Origin: Shinella fusca
Lineage (GTDB): Bacteria > Pseudomonadota > Alphaproteobacteria > Rhizobiales > Rhizobiaceae
Direction of reading: 5' to 3'
Length of the DNA stretch: 64,000 nt
Assembly (NCBI RefSeq): GCF_014203155.1
Contig: NZ_JACHIK010000004.1
Location: forward strand, 310,001 to 374,000
Shown piece by piece: positions 37,961 to 46,348 of this stretch (the stretch's first letter is position 1; every line of letters begins with the position of its first letter). The position numbers were made by a program, and so were the translations under genes. The notes beneath the pieces are model-generated. The model was given only the letters and a program-made list of their open reading frames with translations. It was not told where the DNA came from and did not search any database.

Positions 37961-39373
37961 CTACTCCTTCGTGGCAAAGGGGGCGGTAACCCCGGAGGCC
38001 GGCGTGATGCCCGCCGCGCGCTGCGGCAGGTGCGGCGGCTCGCTCTCGCCGCGCTCCGGCGGCCGGGCCATCAGCCGCGCGAGGTAGTAGGTGCCGGCGC
38101 CGAAGGCGACGAAGTAGACGACGACGAAGGCGAGGAGCGAGGCGGCGACGGCGGGCGCGGCGAGCGGCGAGACGGAATCGGCCGTCCGCAACAGGCCATA
38201 GACCGTATAGGGCTGCCGCCCCACTTCCGTCGTCACCCAGCCGGCGATGACGGCGACGAAGCCGGACGGGCCCATGACGACGGCGGCCCGGTGCAGCCAC
38301 GGCCATTCGTAAAGCCGCCGCCGGTAGCGGGCGAAAAGGCTCCACAGGCCGATGCCGAGCATGGCGAAGCCGAGCGCCACCATGATGCGGAACGACCAGA
38401 AGACGATATGGACGGGCGGCCACTCCTCCCGCGGAAAATCGGTGAGGCCCGGCAGCGGCGCGAAGGGATCGTGCTTGAGGATGAGCGAGCCGAGATGCGG
38501 CAGCGACAGCTCGTAGCGCACCTCGGCGGCCTCGCTGTCCGGCAGGCCGAAGAGGATGAGGGGCGCACCGTCGGGGCTCGGATGATAGTCGCCCTCCATG
38601 GCGAGCACCTTGACCGGCTGGTGCTCCAGCGTGTTGAGGCCGTGCGCATCGCCGGCGAGGATCTGGACCGGCGCGACGAGCGCCGCCATCCACATCGCCA
38701 TGGAGAACATCTTGCGCGCACCGGGATTGGCACGGTCCTTCAGGAGGTGCCAGGCGCCGACCGCACCGACCGCGAACGCGGTCGTCAGGTAGGCGGCGAT
38801 GACGGTATGGACAAGGCGATAGGGAAAGCTCGCGGTGAAGATGATGTCGGCCCAGGACCCGCCCGGCACGAACTGGCCGGCCGCGTTGATCGCATAGCCG
38901 GCCGGCGTCTGCATCCAGCTGTTGACCGCGATGATCCAGGTCGCCGAGATCAGCGTGCCGAGCGCCACCATCGAGGTCGCGAAGAAGTGCAGCCCCTTGC
39001 CGACCTTGTTCATGCCGAACAGCATGACGCCGAGGAAGCCCGCCTCGAGGAAGAAGGCCGTCAGCACCTCGTAGGCCATCAGCGGCCCGACCACCGGCCC
39101 GGCCTTCTCGGAGAAGACCGACCAGTTGGTGCCGAACTGGTAGGACATGACGACGCCGGAGACGACGCCCATGCCGAACACCACGGCGAAGATCTTCAGC
39201 CAGTAGCGGTAGAGATTGGCGTAGACGCCCTGCCCGGTCTTCAGCCAGAGGCCCTCCAGCACGAACAGGTAGCTGGCAAGGCCGATGGAAAAGGCCGGGA
39301 AGATGAAGTGGAAGGAGATGGTGAACGCGAACTGCGCGCGCGCCAGCACCACGGGATCGAGGCCTGCAAACAC
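37961..39373 (-). CDS. cydA: Cytochrome bd-type quinol oxidase subunit I (CIO type)
   Basis: 470-residue haem-bearing subunit that oxidises quinol and reduces oxygen. The N-terminal FAGLDPVVLARAQFAFTISF contains the haem-ligand His region of the first helix that follows, and the family motif GWVTTEVGRQPYTVYGLLRT lies near residue 390. The Q-loop between the middle helices is short, as in CIO enzymes. The start is GTG 39373 with AAGGAGTAAGGA upstream. It follows the FdhF/YdeP gene by 27 bp, so they probably form one operon. The product would pair with NDH-2 encoded nearby in an uncoupled respiratory chain. Confidence 0.94.
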   Translation of the reverse strand: MFAGLDPVVLARAQFAFTISFHFIFPAFSIGLASYLFVLEGLWLKTGQGVYANLYRYWLKIFAVVFGMGVVSGVVMSYQFGTNWSVFSEKAGPVVGPLMAYEVLTAFFLEAGFLGVMLFGMNKVGKGLHFFATSMVALGTLISATWIIAVNSWMQTPAGYAINAAGQFVPGGSWADIIFTASFPYRLVHTVIAAYLTTAFAVGAVGAWHLLKDRANPGARKMFSMAMWMAALVAPVQILAGDAHGLNTLEHQPVKVLAMEGDYHPSPDGAPLILFGLPDSEAAEVRYELSLPHLGSLILKHDPFAPLPGLTDFPREEWPPVHIVFWSFRIMVALGFAMLGIGLWSLFARYRRRLYEWPWLHRAAVVMGPSGFVAVIAGWVTTEVGRQPYTVYGLLRTADSVSPLAAPAVAASLLAFVVVYFVAFGAGTYYLARLMARPPERGESEPPHLPQRAAGITPASGVTAPFATKE

Positions 39374-39400
39374 TGTCCTTACTCCTTGCTCACGGCCGGA

Positions 39401-41668
39401 TCACCCGGCGACGACGCGCACCGGGATGGATTTGGCTGCCGGCGTGCCGCTGAGCCTGTCGTAGTAATCAAGCGGCAGGAGGGGATTGAGTTCCGGATAA
39501 TATCCCGCGACCGCCCCGCGCGGCATCGGATAATCGAGCACCGTCAGGCCGTCGACACGCCGCGCCAGCCCGTCCGTGCTGATCGTCTCGAGCGCGACGC
39601 GCGTGCCGGAGGCGAGCCCCCGCGCTGCGATATCCTCCGCGTTCATGAACAGTACCATGCGGTCGTTGTAGACGCCACGGTAGCGGTCGTTGTTGCTGTA
39701 GATCGTCGTGTTGAACTGGTCGTGCGAGCGCACGGTGGCAAGGCGCAGCATGGCCGGGTCGTCGACCACGTCGTTGACCTCCAGTCCCGGCATGGAGAGG
39801 AAATTCGCCTTGCCGTTCGCCGTCGGCCAGACGCGCCGGCGCGGCGGGATGTCGAGATGGAAGCCCTTCGGGTTTTTGACCCGTTCGGAAAAGCCGGCAT
39901 AGATTTCCGGGTAGACCTCGGCGATCTTGTCGCGGATGAGGTCGTAGTCCTCGATGTAGCGCGCCCATTCCACCTTGCTGTCGGGCAGCGCGGCCATCGC
40001 CATGCGGCAGACGATCTCCACCTCCGGCTTCACATCGGGGCTTGCCGGCGTCAGCACGCCGCGCGAGGGCGTGACGTTCGACATCGCGTCCTCGATGGTG
40101 ACGAACTGCTCGCCTGCCGCCGTGCGGATCCATTCCGAACGGGCGACGACCGGCAGGATCAGCGCCTCGCGCCCGTGCACGAGATGGCCGCGGTTGAGCT
40201 TGGTGGCGATGCCGACCGTCAGATCCAGCCGGCGCATCGCCTCGTAGGAGCGGTCGGTATCGGGGATGGCGCGCACGAAATTGCCGCCGAGGCCGATGAA
40301 GACCTTCGCCGTGCCGTTCTCCATCGCCTCGACGGATTCCACCGTGTGGTGGCCGTATTCGCGCGGCGGCTCGAAGCCGAAGACGTCGCGCACCCGGTCG
40401 AGATAGTCCTGCGCCGGCCGCTCGTCGATGCCGACCGTGCGGTCGCCCTGCACGTTGGAATGGCCGCGGATGGGCGCGATGCCGGCGCCCGGCTTGCCGA
40501 AATTGCCGCGCAGGAGCAGGAGGTTCGCCACCTGCTGCAACAGGCGCGAGCCCTGCTGGTGCTGGGTGAGCCCCATGCCGTAGCAGATGATGGTGGCGCG
40601 CGAGCGGATGTAGATTTCCGCACAGCGGCGGATCTGCGCCTCGTCGAGCCCCGAGACCCGCACGATCTCGGCCCAGTCCTGCGAGAGGGCGTCGGCGCGG
40701 ATCGCCTCCACCCCGACGGTGTGCTCGGCGATGAAATCCGCATCGAGCACCTTTTCGCCGGCCGCCTCGCGCTCGAACATGACCTTCATCATGCCCTTGA
40801 TGAGGGCAAGGTCGCCGCCGATCTTGATATGCACGAACTCGCTGGCGATCCGGGTGGAGCCGAAGGTCGCCATCTGGACGACGTCCTGCGGCTCGGTGAA
40901 GCGGATCAGCGCCCGCTCCGGCATGGGATTGACCGCGACGATCGGCGCGCCGCGTTTGCGCGCCTCGACGAGATTGGTCATCATGCGCGGCGAGTTGGTG
41001 CCGGTGTTCTGGCCGATGACGAAGATCGCCTCGGCATGCTCGAAATCCTCCAGCACCACCGTGCCCTTGCCGATGCCGATCACCGGCGGCAGGCCGCGGC
41101 TCGTCGGCTCGTGGCACATGTTCGAGCAGTCGGGGAAATTGTTGGTGCCGAACTCGCGCACGAAGATCGAATAGAGGAAGGCCGCCTCGTTGGGCGTGCG
41201 GCCGGAAGTGTAGAACTCGGCCTCGTGCGGACTGGAAAGCCCCCGCAGATGCCGGCCGATCGTCGCGAAGGCCTCGTCCCAGCCGCACGGCACATACTTG
41301 TCGCTCGCCGCGTCGTAGCGCATCGGCTCGGTCAGCCGGCCCTGCATCTCCAGCCAGTAGTCCGACTGCTCCATCAGCTCGGCGACGGTGTATTTCGCGA
41401 AGAACTCCGGCGTGACGCGGAACTTCGTCGCCTCATGGGCGAGCGCCTTGGCGCCGTTCTCGCAGAATTCCAGCGTCTTCTTGCAATCGGCATCGGGAAA
41501 GGCGCAGCTCGGGCACTTGAAGCCGCCCGGCCGGTTCATCGCCAGAAGCGCGCGCGAGCCCTTGGTGATGACGCTCTGCTCCATCAGCACCTTCGCCGTC
41601 GCGGCCGCGGCGCCCCAGCCGCCGGCGGGATGATTGTAGGTCTTGTATTGCGGCTTGCCATCGGCCAT
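39401..41668 (-). CDS. FdhF/YdeP-family molybdopterin oxidoreductase
   Basis: 755-residue bis-MGD enzyme of the FdhF/YdeP family. Cysteines at 52, 55, 62 and 69 (KCPSCAFPDADC...C) resemble the family's N-terminal Fe-S motif. The likely Mo ligand is Cys in NFPDCSNMCHEPTS. MGD-binding stretches include VIGQNTGTNSPRM and NVQGDRTVGI. No signal peptide is seen, so it is cytoplasmic. In E. coli YdeP is linked to acid resistance; the reaction is unknown. ATG 41668 has only a weak ribosome site. It heads the operon with cydAB. Confidence 0.9.
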   Translation of the reverse strand: MADGKPQYKTYNHPAGGWGAAAATAKVLMEQSVITKGSRALLAMNRPGGFKCPSCAFPDADCKKTLEFCENGAKALAHEATKFRVTPEFFAKYTVAELMEQSDYWLEMQGRLTEPMRYDAASDKYVPCGWDEAFATIGRHLRGLSSPHEAEFYTSGRTPNEAAFLYSIFVREFGTNNFPDCSNMCHEPTSRGLPPVIGIGKGTVVLEDFEHAEAIFVIGQNTGTNSPRMMTNLVEARKRGAPIVAVNPMPERALIRFTEPQDVVQMATFGSTRIASEFVHIKIGGDLALIKGMMKVMFEREAAGEKVLDADFIAEHTVGVEAIRADALSQDWAEIVRVSGLDEAQIRRCAEIYIRSRATIICYGMGLTQHQQGSRLLQQVANLLLLRGNFGKPGAGIAPIRGHSNVQGDRTVGIDERPAQDYLDRVRDVFGFEPPREYGHHTVESVEAMENGTAKVFIGLGGNFVRAIPDTDRSYEAMRRLDLTVGIATKLNRGHLVHGREALILPVVARSEWIRTAAGEQFVTIEDAMSNVTPSRGVLTPASPDVKPEVEIVCRMAMAALPDSKVEWARYIEDYDLIRDKIAEVYPEIYAGFSERVKNPKGFHLDIPPRRRVWPTANGKANFLSMPGLEVNDVVDDPAMLRLATVRSHDQFNTTIYSNNDRYRGVYNDRMVLFMNAEDIAARGLASGTRVALETISTDGLARRVDGLTVLDYPMPRGAVAGYYPELNPLLPLDYYDRLSGTPAAKSIPVRVVAG

Positions 41669-41729
41669 GATCGAGCGCTCCGAAAGGTGACAGGCCTCAA
41701 TTACATCACTTTATCCTATTGAAATCCAT

Positions 41730-41765
41730 GGACGATTTGTCTCAGTCCCGATGGACAAATTGTCC
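41730..41765. promoter_or_regulatory. Paired palindromic enhancer sites between YdeP and bestrophin genes
   Basis: GGACAAATTGTCC (41753-41765, perfect; arms extend to 9 bp over 41750-41768) and GGACGATTTGTCT (41730-41742, two mismatches). Centres are 23 bp apart, and 73 and 96 bp from the end of the -12 element of the sigma-54 promoter on the right. The sites lie in the divergent spacer, so they might also affect the YdeP-cyd operon, although I see no -24/-12 element pointing left. Confidence 0.72.
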
Positions 41766-41816
41766 ATCGTCCCCATGCGGCAACCCGCAAGGCCTTGAAA
41801 AGCCTGCCTGCCCGGC

Positions 41817-41832
41817 TGGCACGCATCCTGCA
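41817..41832 (+). promoter_or_regulatory. Sigma-54 promoter of the bestrophin gene
   Basis: TGGCACGCATCCTGCA matches TGGCAC-N5-TTGCA with one change (C for the first T of the -12 block). The predicted start is about 45 bases before ATG 41889. Confidence 0.65.
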
Positions 41833-41888
41833 AGGCAATGCCTCGTGCGTAAAAACCCCGTCCCGTCCCGACATTCGCCGACACACCG

Positions 41889-42785
41889 ATGATCCTGCGT
41901 TCCAAGCCGAGCTTCAAAGATATCGTCTCCACCTTCAACGGCTCGATCCTGCCGCGGATCGCCTGGCATCTGCTGGCGATGACGGTGCTCAGCGTCGTCG
42001 CGATCTTCGCCGCACGGGAGCATCCGGGGATTTTCGCCAAGATCAGCGCCATCCCTTTCACGCTGACGGGTATCGCGCTCTCGGTCTTCATGAGCTTCCG
42101 CAACAATGCCTGCTACACGCGCTGGTGGGAGGGACGCGTGCTGTGGGGCGAACTGATCATCGCCTGCCGCTCCTTCGCCCGCCAGACCGCGGCGCTGAAC
42201 GAGGACGATCGCCGGTTCCTCCTCCACAATCTCTGCGCCTTCTCGGCGGGCCTCGTCGCACGGCTGCGGGGCGAGGACGAACTGGAGGCGATCCGCCGCT
42301 GGTCGGCGGACGGGATCGACCCGCACAATCCCAACCCGACCAATGCGGTGCTGGACAGGATCGGCGGGCACTGTCTTGCGCTGATGCGGGCACACCGGAT
42401 CAGCGAGATCCACTATTCGGTGCTGGAGATCCAGCTTTCGGCCCTCGCCAGGGTGCAGGGCGGCTGCGAGCGCATCGCGCTGACGCCGGTGCCCTTCGCC
42501 TATTCCCTGCTGCTCCACCGCACGGCGCTCGTCTTCTGCGTGACGCTGCCCTTCGCGCTCGCCGGCTCGCTCGACTGGTGGACGCTGCTGCCGGTGCTGC
42601 TCGTCGCCTATACGTTCTTCGGCCTCGAAGCGCTCGGTCACCAGTTGGAGGAGCCCTTCGGCTTCGAGCCGAACGCACTTCCCCTCAGCGCCATGCTGCG
42701 CACCGTGGAGCGCGACATGCTCTCCCTCCTCGGCGAGGCGGACCTGCCCGCCCCGATCGAGCCGCAAGACAATGTGCTGAGGTGA
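41889..42785 (+). CDS. Bestrophin-family (UPF0187) membrane protein
   Basis: 298-residue predicted anion channel of the bestrophin family. Family signatures include SILPRIAWHLLAMTVLSV, the channel-neck region FTLTGIALSVFMSFRNNACYTRWWEGR, and the C-terminal EALGHQLEEPFGFEPNALPL (each seen in order). About four helices are predicted. Bacterial homologues form pentameric channels, some cation-selective. It is preceded by a sigma-54 promoter and enhancer pair. The ribosome site is weak. The next gene is 98 bp away on the same strand. Confidence 0.9.
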   Translation: MILRSKPSFKDIVSTFNGSILPRIAWHLLAMTVLSVVAIFAAREHPGIFAKISAIPFTLTGIALSVFMSFRNNACYTRWWEGRVLWGELIIACRSFARQTAALNEDDRRFLLHNLCAFSAGLVARLRGEDELEAIRRWSADGIDPHNPNPTNAVLDRIGGHCLALMRAHRISEIHYSVLEIQLSALARVQGGCERIALTPVPFAYSLLLHRTALVFCVTLPFALAGSLDWWTLLPVLLVAYTFFGLEALGHQLEEPFGFEPNALPLSAMLRTVERDMLSLLGEADLPAPIEPQDNVLR

Positions 42786-42883
42786 AATACGCCGGCCAGA
42801 TTCATCGCAAAGCCTCCTCGTCGATATTGAGTTTTCGAGCATGAAGGGCGAGGATCAACCTCCCACAAAGACTGGAGCCAAAC

Positions 42884-43429
42884 ATGACCAACGTCGCAGT
42901 TCTCGTCGGCAGCCTCCGCAAGGAATCGTTCAGCCGCAAAGTCGCCAAGGCCCTTGCCGCGTTGACACCGAACCTGACATTCGAGTTCCTCGACATCGGC
43001 TCGGTCTCCTATTTCAACCAGGACCTGGAAGCGGCGCCGCCGGCCGACTGGACCGCGCTGCGCGAGCGCATCGCCGCCGCCGACGCGATCCTCTTCGTGA
43101 CCGCGGAGTACAATCGCTCGGTCCCCGGCGTGCTGAAGAATGCGATCGACGTCGCCTCGCGCCCCTATGGGCAGGGCGCGCTCATGGGCAAGCCCGCGGC
43201 GATCATCTCGACCTCGATCGGCGCGATCGGCGGTTTCGGCGCCAACCATCACCTGCGCCAGTCGCTCTGCTTCCTCAACATGCCCGTTCTGGAGCAGCCG
43301 GAAGCCTATATCGGCGGCACCGGCAGCCTGTTCGACGATGCAGGACAGCTCACCAACGACGGGACGCGGGATTTCCTCGTCAATTTCGGCAAGGCGTTCG
43401 AAAAGCACATCGCACGGAACGCGCGCTGA
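42884..43429 (+). CDS. NADPH-dependent FMN reductase (ChrR/YieF type)
   Basis: 181-residue flavodoxin-fold protein. The FMN-binding motif is VLVGSLRKESFSRKVA near the start, followed by FVTAEYNRSVPGVLKNAIDV, the family signature around residues 70-90, and STSIGAIGGFGANHHLRQ. Members reduce quinones, chromate and other acceptors and protect against oxidative stress. A GGAG site precedes ATG 42884. It may be co-transcribed with the bestrophin gene, and it ends 21 bp before the convergent spoVR stop. Confidence 0.92.
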   Translation: MTNVAVLVGSLRKESFSRKVAKALAALTPNLTFEFLDIGSVSYFNQDLEAAPPADWTALRERIAAADAILFVTAEYNRSVPGVLKNAIDVASRPYGQGALMGKPAAIISTSIGAIGGFGANHHLRQSLCFLNMPVLEQPEAYIGGTGSLFDDAGQLTNDGTRDFLVNFGKAFEKHIARNAR

Positions 43430-43450
43430 TCTTCGCTCCGGCGCGCGCTT

Positions 43451-44992
43451 CTATGCATCGCCTCCCGTAGACGAGCACTCGTAGAGCACCGCGCCGCTGG
43501 CGGCATCGATCCCCGTGAGGCTCAGGCCATATCCCCAGAGACGGCGGATATGGCCGAGCGTCGCATCGCGCTCGCCCTCCTCCAGGAGAATGCCGTTCCT
43601 TACCCTGTGCTGCAGCCGGAGACGGCGGTCGCCGAGAAGGTCGACATCGACCACCTGGATATCCGGCTGGTGGGCACCGGGATCGTAGCTGCGGGCAAGG
43701 GCCGAGCGGACGGCGGAATAGCCCCGCTCGTCGTGGATGGAGGCGACCTCGCAGAAGCGGTCGGTGGCCCGGTCCGTAAGATGGAACAGGCGGAATTTGC
43801 GGATCAGCGCCGGGCTCAGATATTGCAGGATGAAGGATTCGTCGCGGTGGTTCTCCCAGGCGTCGATCAGCGTGCCCATGCCGTCGCCGCTGCCGGCGAT
43901 ATCGGGGAACCAGTCGCGATCCTCCGCCGTCGGCCGCGTCGCGATGCGCTCGATATCCTGCATCATCGCAAAGCCGAGCGCATAGGGATTGATGCCGGAA
44001 AAGCGCGGATCGTCGAAACCCGGCTGGAAGACCACGTTGGCATGGCTCGCCAGCAGCTCCAGCATGGCCCCCTCCCCCATCCGGCCCAGGTCGAACAGGC
44101 GGTTGATGATCGTGTAATGCACGAAGGTCGCGCAGCCCTCGTTCATCACCTTGGTCTGGCCCTGCGGGTAGAAATATTGCGCGATCACGCGGACGATCCT
44201 CAGGATCTCGCGCTGCCACGGCTCCAGGATCAGGCTGTGCTTTTCGAGGAAATAAAGCAGGTTCTCCTCGGGAAGGTGCAGGGCGTTCTTGCGCTCCAGC
44301 GCCTCCTGCTCCGCTTCCTCGATATCGGCGGTTCCGGCCGTTGCCGGCAGGGTGCGCCAGAGATCGCTATAGACCTGCTCCTCGTATTCCAGCCGTTCGC
44401 GCGCGCGCTCCGTCACCTTGGCGGGGGAAAGCCGCGGCGGCCGGCGATAGTGGAAGACGCCCTGGTTCATCAGCGCATGGGCCGAATCGAGGATTTCCTC
44501 CACCGCCGCGACCCCGTGCCGCTCCTCGCATCTGGCGATGTATTTCTTGGCGAAGTCCATATAGCCGAGGATCGCCCCGGCATCCGTCCACTGGCGGAAG
44601 AGATAGTTGTTCTTGAAGAAATGGTTGTGCCCGAAGGCGGCATGCGCCGTCACCAGCGCCTGCATCGGCATGGTGTTCTCTTCCATGAGATAGGTGATGC
44701 ACGGATTGGAATTGATGACCAGTTCGTAGGCGAGGCCCCTGCGGCCCTTGCGGTAGAGATGGCTCTCGAAGGCGAAGCGCTTGCCGAAGGACCAGTGCTG
44801 GTACATCAGCGGCATGCCGATGGAGGAATAGGCATCGAGCATCTGCTCGGAGGAGATGACCTCGATCTGGTTGGGATAGACATCGAGACCCATTTCGCCG
44901 ACGGCGATCTCCTCGATGGCGTCATAGGCGCGCGACAGCGTGGCGAAATTCCATTCGGAGCTTTCAAACAGCAAGGTGGCGTCGCGTGCCAT
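43451..44992 (-). CDS. SpoVR family protein
   Basis: 513 residues, the third gene of the conserved prkA-yeaH-spoVR (ycgB) cluster. Family stretches include WNFATLSRAYDAIEEIA at the N-terminus, YPNQIEVISSEQMLDAYSS, and the HPE-type MNEGCATFVHYTIINRLFDLG. The role is unclear; the cluster is linked to stationary-phase and nitrogen-limitation stress in enterobacteria. ATG 44992 has GAGGAG and lies 9 bp after the DUF444 stop. Confidence 0.94.
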   Translation of the reverse strand: MARDATLLFESSEWNFATLSRAYDAIEEIAVGEMGLDVYPNQIEVISSEQMLDAYSSIGMPLMYQHWSFGKRFAFESHLYRKGRRGLAYELVINSNPCITYLMEENTMPMQALVTAHAAFGHNHFFKNNYLFRQWTDAGAILGYMDFAKKYIARCEERHGVAAVEEILDSAHALMNQGVFHYRRPPRLSPAKVTERARERLEYEEQVYSDLWRTLPATAGTADIEEAEQEALERKNALHLPEENLLYFLEKHSLILEPWQREILRIVRVIAQYFYPQGQTKVMNEGCATFVHYTIINRLFDLGRMGEGAMLELLASHANVVFQPGFDDPRFSGINPYALGFAMMQDIERIATRPTAEDRDWFPDIAGSGDGMGTLIDAWENHRDESFILQYLSPALIRKFRLFHLTDRATDRFCEVASIHDERGYSAVRSALARSYDPGAHQPDIQVVDVDLLGDRRLRLQHRVRNGILLEEGERDATLGHIRRLWGYGLSLTGIDAASGAVLYECSSTGGDA

Positions 44993-45001
44993 GATCGCTC
45001 C

Positions 45002-46324
45002 TCATCGGCCGGGCCGCCCGGCGGCCTTGTGCCGGGCAAAGAGCTTGCGGAACACCGGGTAGATGTCGGCGGGCCTGGCGATACGGGTCATCTGGAAATT
45101 CGGTATCGCGCTCTCCACGGCGCGATAGGCGCGCCAGAGCGCGGTCCCGTTGTCCGTCGAGCCGAAGATCTCGCTTTCCCGCTCGTCGATGATCTCGACA
45201 TAGGCATAGTACTGGCAGAGCTTCATCAGCTCGTCGCGCAGGAGCTGCGCGCAGCTTTCCGAATCCCCGCTCGCATTGTCGCCGTCGGAGGCCTGCGCGG
45301 CATAGATGTTCCACAGGTTGGCGGGATAGCGGTCGAGGACGATGCGCTGCATCTCCTCGAGCGCCGTCGAAACGATGGTGCCGCCGCTTTGCCGGCTGAA
45401 GAAGAAGGTCTCCTCGTCCACCTCCCGCGCCTCGTCGGTATGGCGGATGAAGACGATGTCGATGCGCTCGTAGCGGCGCTTCAGGAAGAGGTGGAGGAGC
45501 ACGAAGAAGCGTTTGGCAAGATCCTTCTCCCGCTCGCCCATCGAGGCCGAGACGTCCATCAGGCAGAACATCACGGCGTTGGCGTTGGGAAGCGGCTGCC
45601 GCTCGAAACGGTTGAAGCGCACGTCGACCGGGTCGACATAGGCGATGCGCTTTCGCCGCCGTTCGAGGGTCTCCAGTTCCTCGCGCAGCGCGGCGAGCCG
45701 CCTGCGCTCCGGCTGGGAAAGCCCCCCCTTCGCCTCCAGCGCGGCGATCTCGTCGGCAAGGGCCCTATATTCCTTCTCGCCCGGGCGGCGTAGCGCGATG
45801 CGCCGTCCGAAGCTGTTGCGCATCGTGCGCCCGACATTGATGTTGCTTGGCGTGCCGAGGGTGGTGAAGCCGACGCGATGCGGCTTGTAGACCACCGTTT
45901 CCTTGAGGTTGAGCTTGACCATGTCGGGAAGTTCCAGATCCTCGAAGAAGAGATCGAGCACCTCCTCGCGCGAAAGCACGAAGAGGAAGTCGTCCTCCCC
46001 TTCGCCGCGCCCCGGGCCGTGGCCGGCGCCCCCGCCCCCGCCGCTTTCGGACTTGCCGATACGGTCTCCGGCCGAAAAGCTCTCGTTGCCGGGCAGGACA
46101 TATTGCCGTTCGCCGGAGGAGGCGGAATTGCGGAAGCTCGGCTCGTCGGCGCCGCGCCTGGGCACGGGCACGCCATGGGCCGCGTCGACATCGGCGATCC
46201 TGTCGGATCTGACCTGATCGTTGATCACGCGTTTCAATTCGTCATGCACGCGCTTGACGAAGCGCCGCCGGTTACCGAGGCTGCGGTCCTTGGGGTTGAG
46301 CCGTCGATCGATGAAATTCGGCAT
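45002..46324 (-). CDS. yeaH: DUF444 (YeaH) family protein with VWA-like domain
   Basis: 440 residues, the DUF444/YeaH protein that goes with PrkA. The N-terminus (FIDRRLNPKDRSLGNRRRF) is typical. A long Gly-rich, charged linker covers residues about 85-110. The C-terminal half has a von Willebrand A-type metal site in MFCLMDVSASMGEREKDLAKRF (DxSxS) and FIRHTDEAREVDEETFF. The function is unknown; it probably works as a complex with PrkA and SpoVR. It starts 24 bp after the prkA stop. Confidence 0.93.
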   Translation of the reverse strand: MPNFIDRRLNPKDRSLGNRRRFVKRVHDELKRVINDQVRSDRIADVDAAHGVPVPRRGADEPSFRNSASSGERQYVLPGNESFSAGDRIGKSESGGGGGAGHGPGRGEGEDDFLFVLSREEVLDLFFEDLELPDMVKLNLKETVVYKPHRVGFTTLGTPSNINVGRTMRNSFGRRIALRRPGEKEYRALADEIAALEAKGGLSQPERRRLAALREELETLERRRKRIAYVDPVDVRFNRFERQPLPNANAVMFCLMDVSASMGEREKDLAKRFFVLLHLFLKRRYERIDIVFIRHTDEAREVDEETFFFSRQSGGTIVSTALEEMQRIVLDRYPANLWNIYAAQASDGDNASGDSESCAQLLRDELMKLCQYYAYVEIIDERESEIFGSTDNGTALWRAYRAVESAIPNFQMTRIARPADIYPVFRKLFARHKAAGRPGR

Positions 46325-46348
46325 GGGCCAGCCCCCGCGACGGCATTG

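Noticed and set aside
37901-41722. A 1273-codon plus-strand open frame opposite cydA and the YdeP gene
   Set aside because: The opposite-strand genes are strongly supported by motifs. This frame is Arg/His/Asp-rich shadow translation.
41669-41729. A sigma-54 or FNR/FixK-type promoter for the leftward YdeP-cyd operon
   Set aside because: I looked for TGGCAC-N5-TTGCA and TTGAT-N4-ATCAA on the minus strand and found no acceptable match; the promoter remains unidentified.
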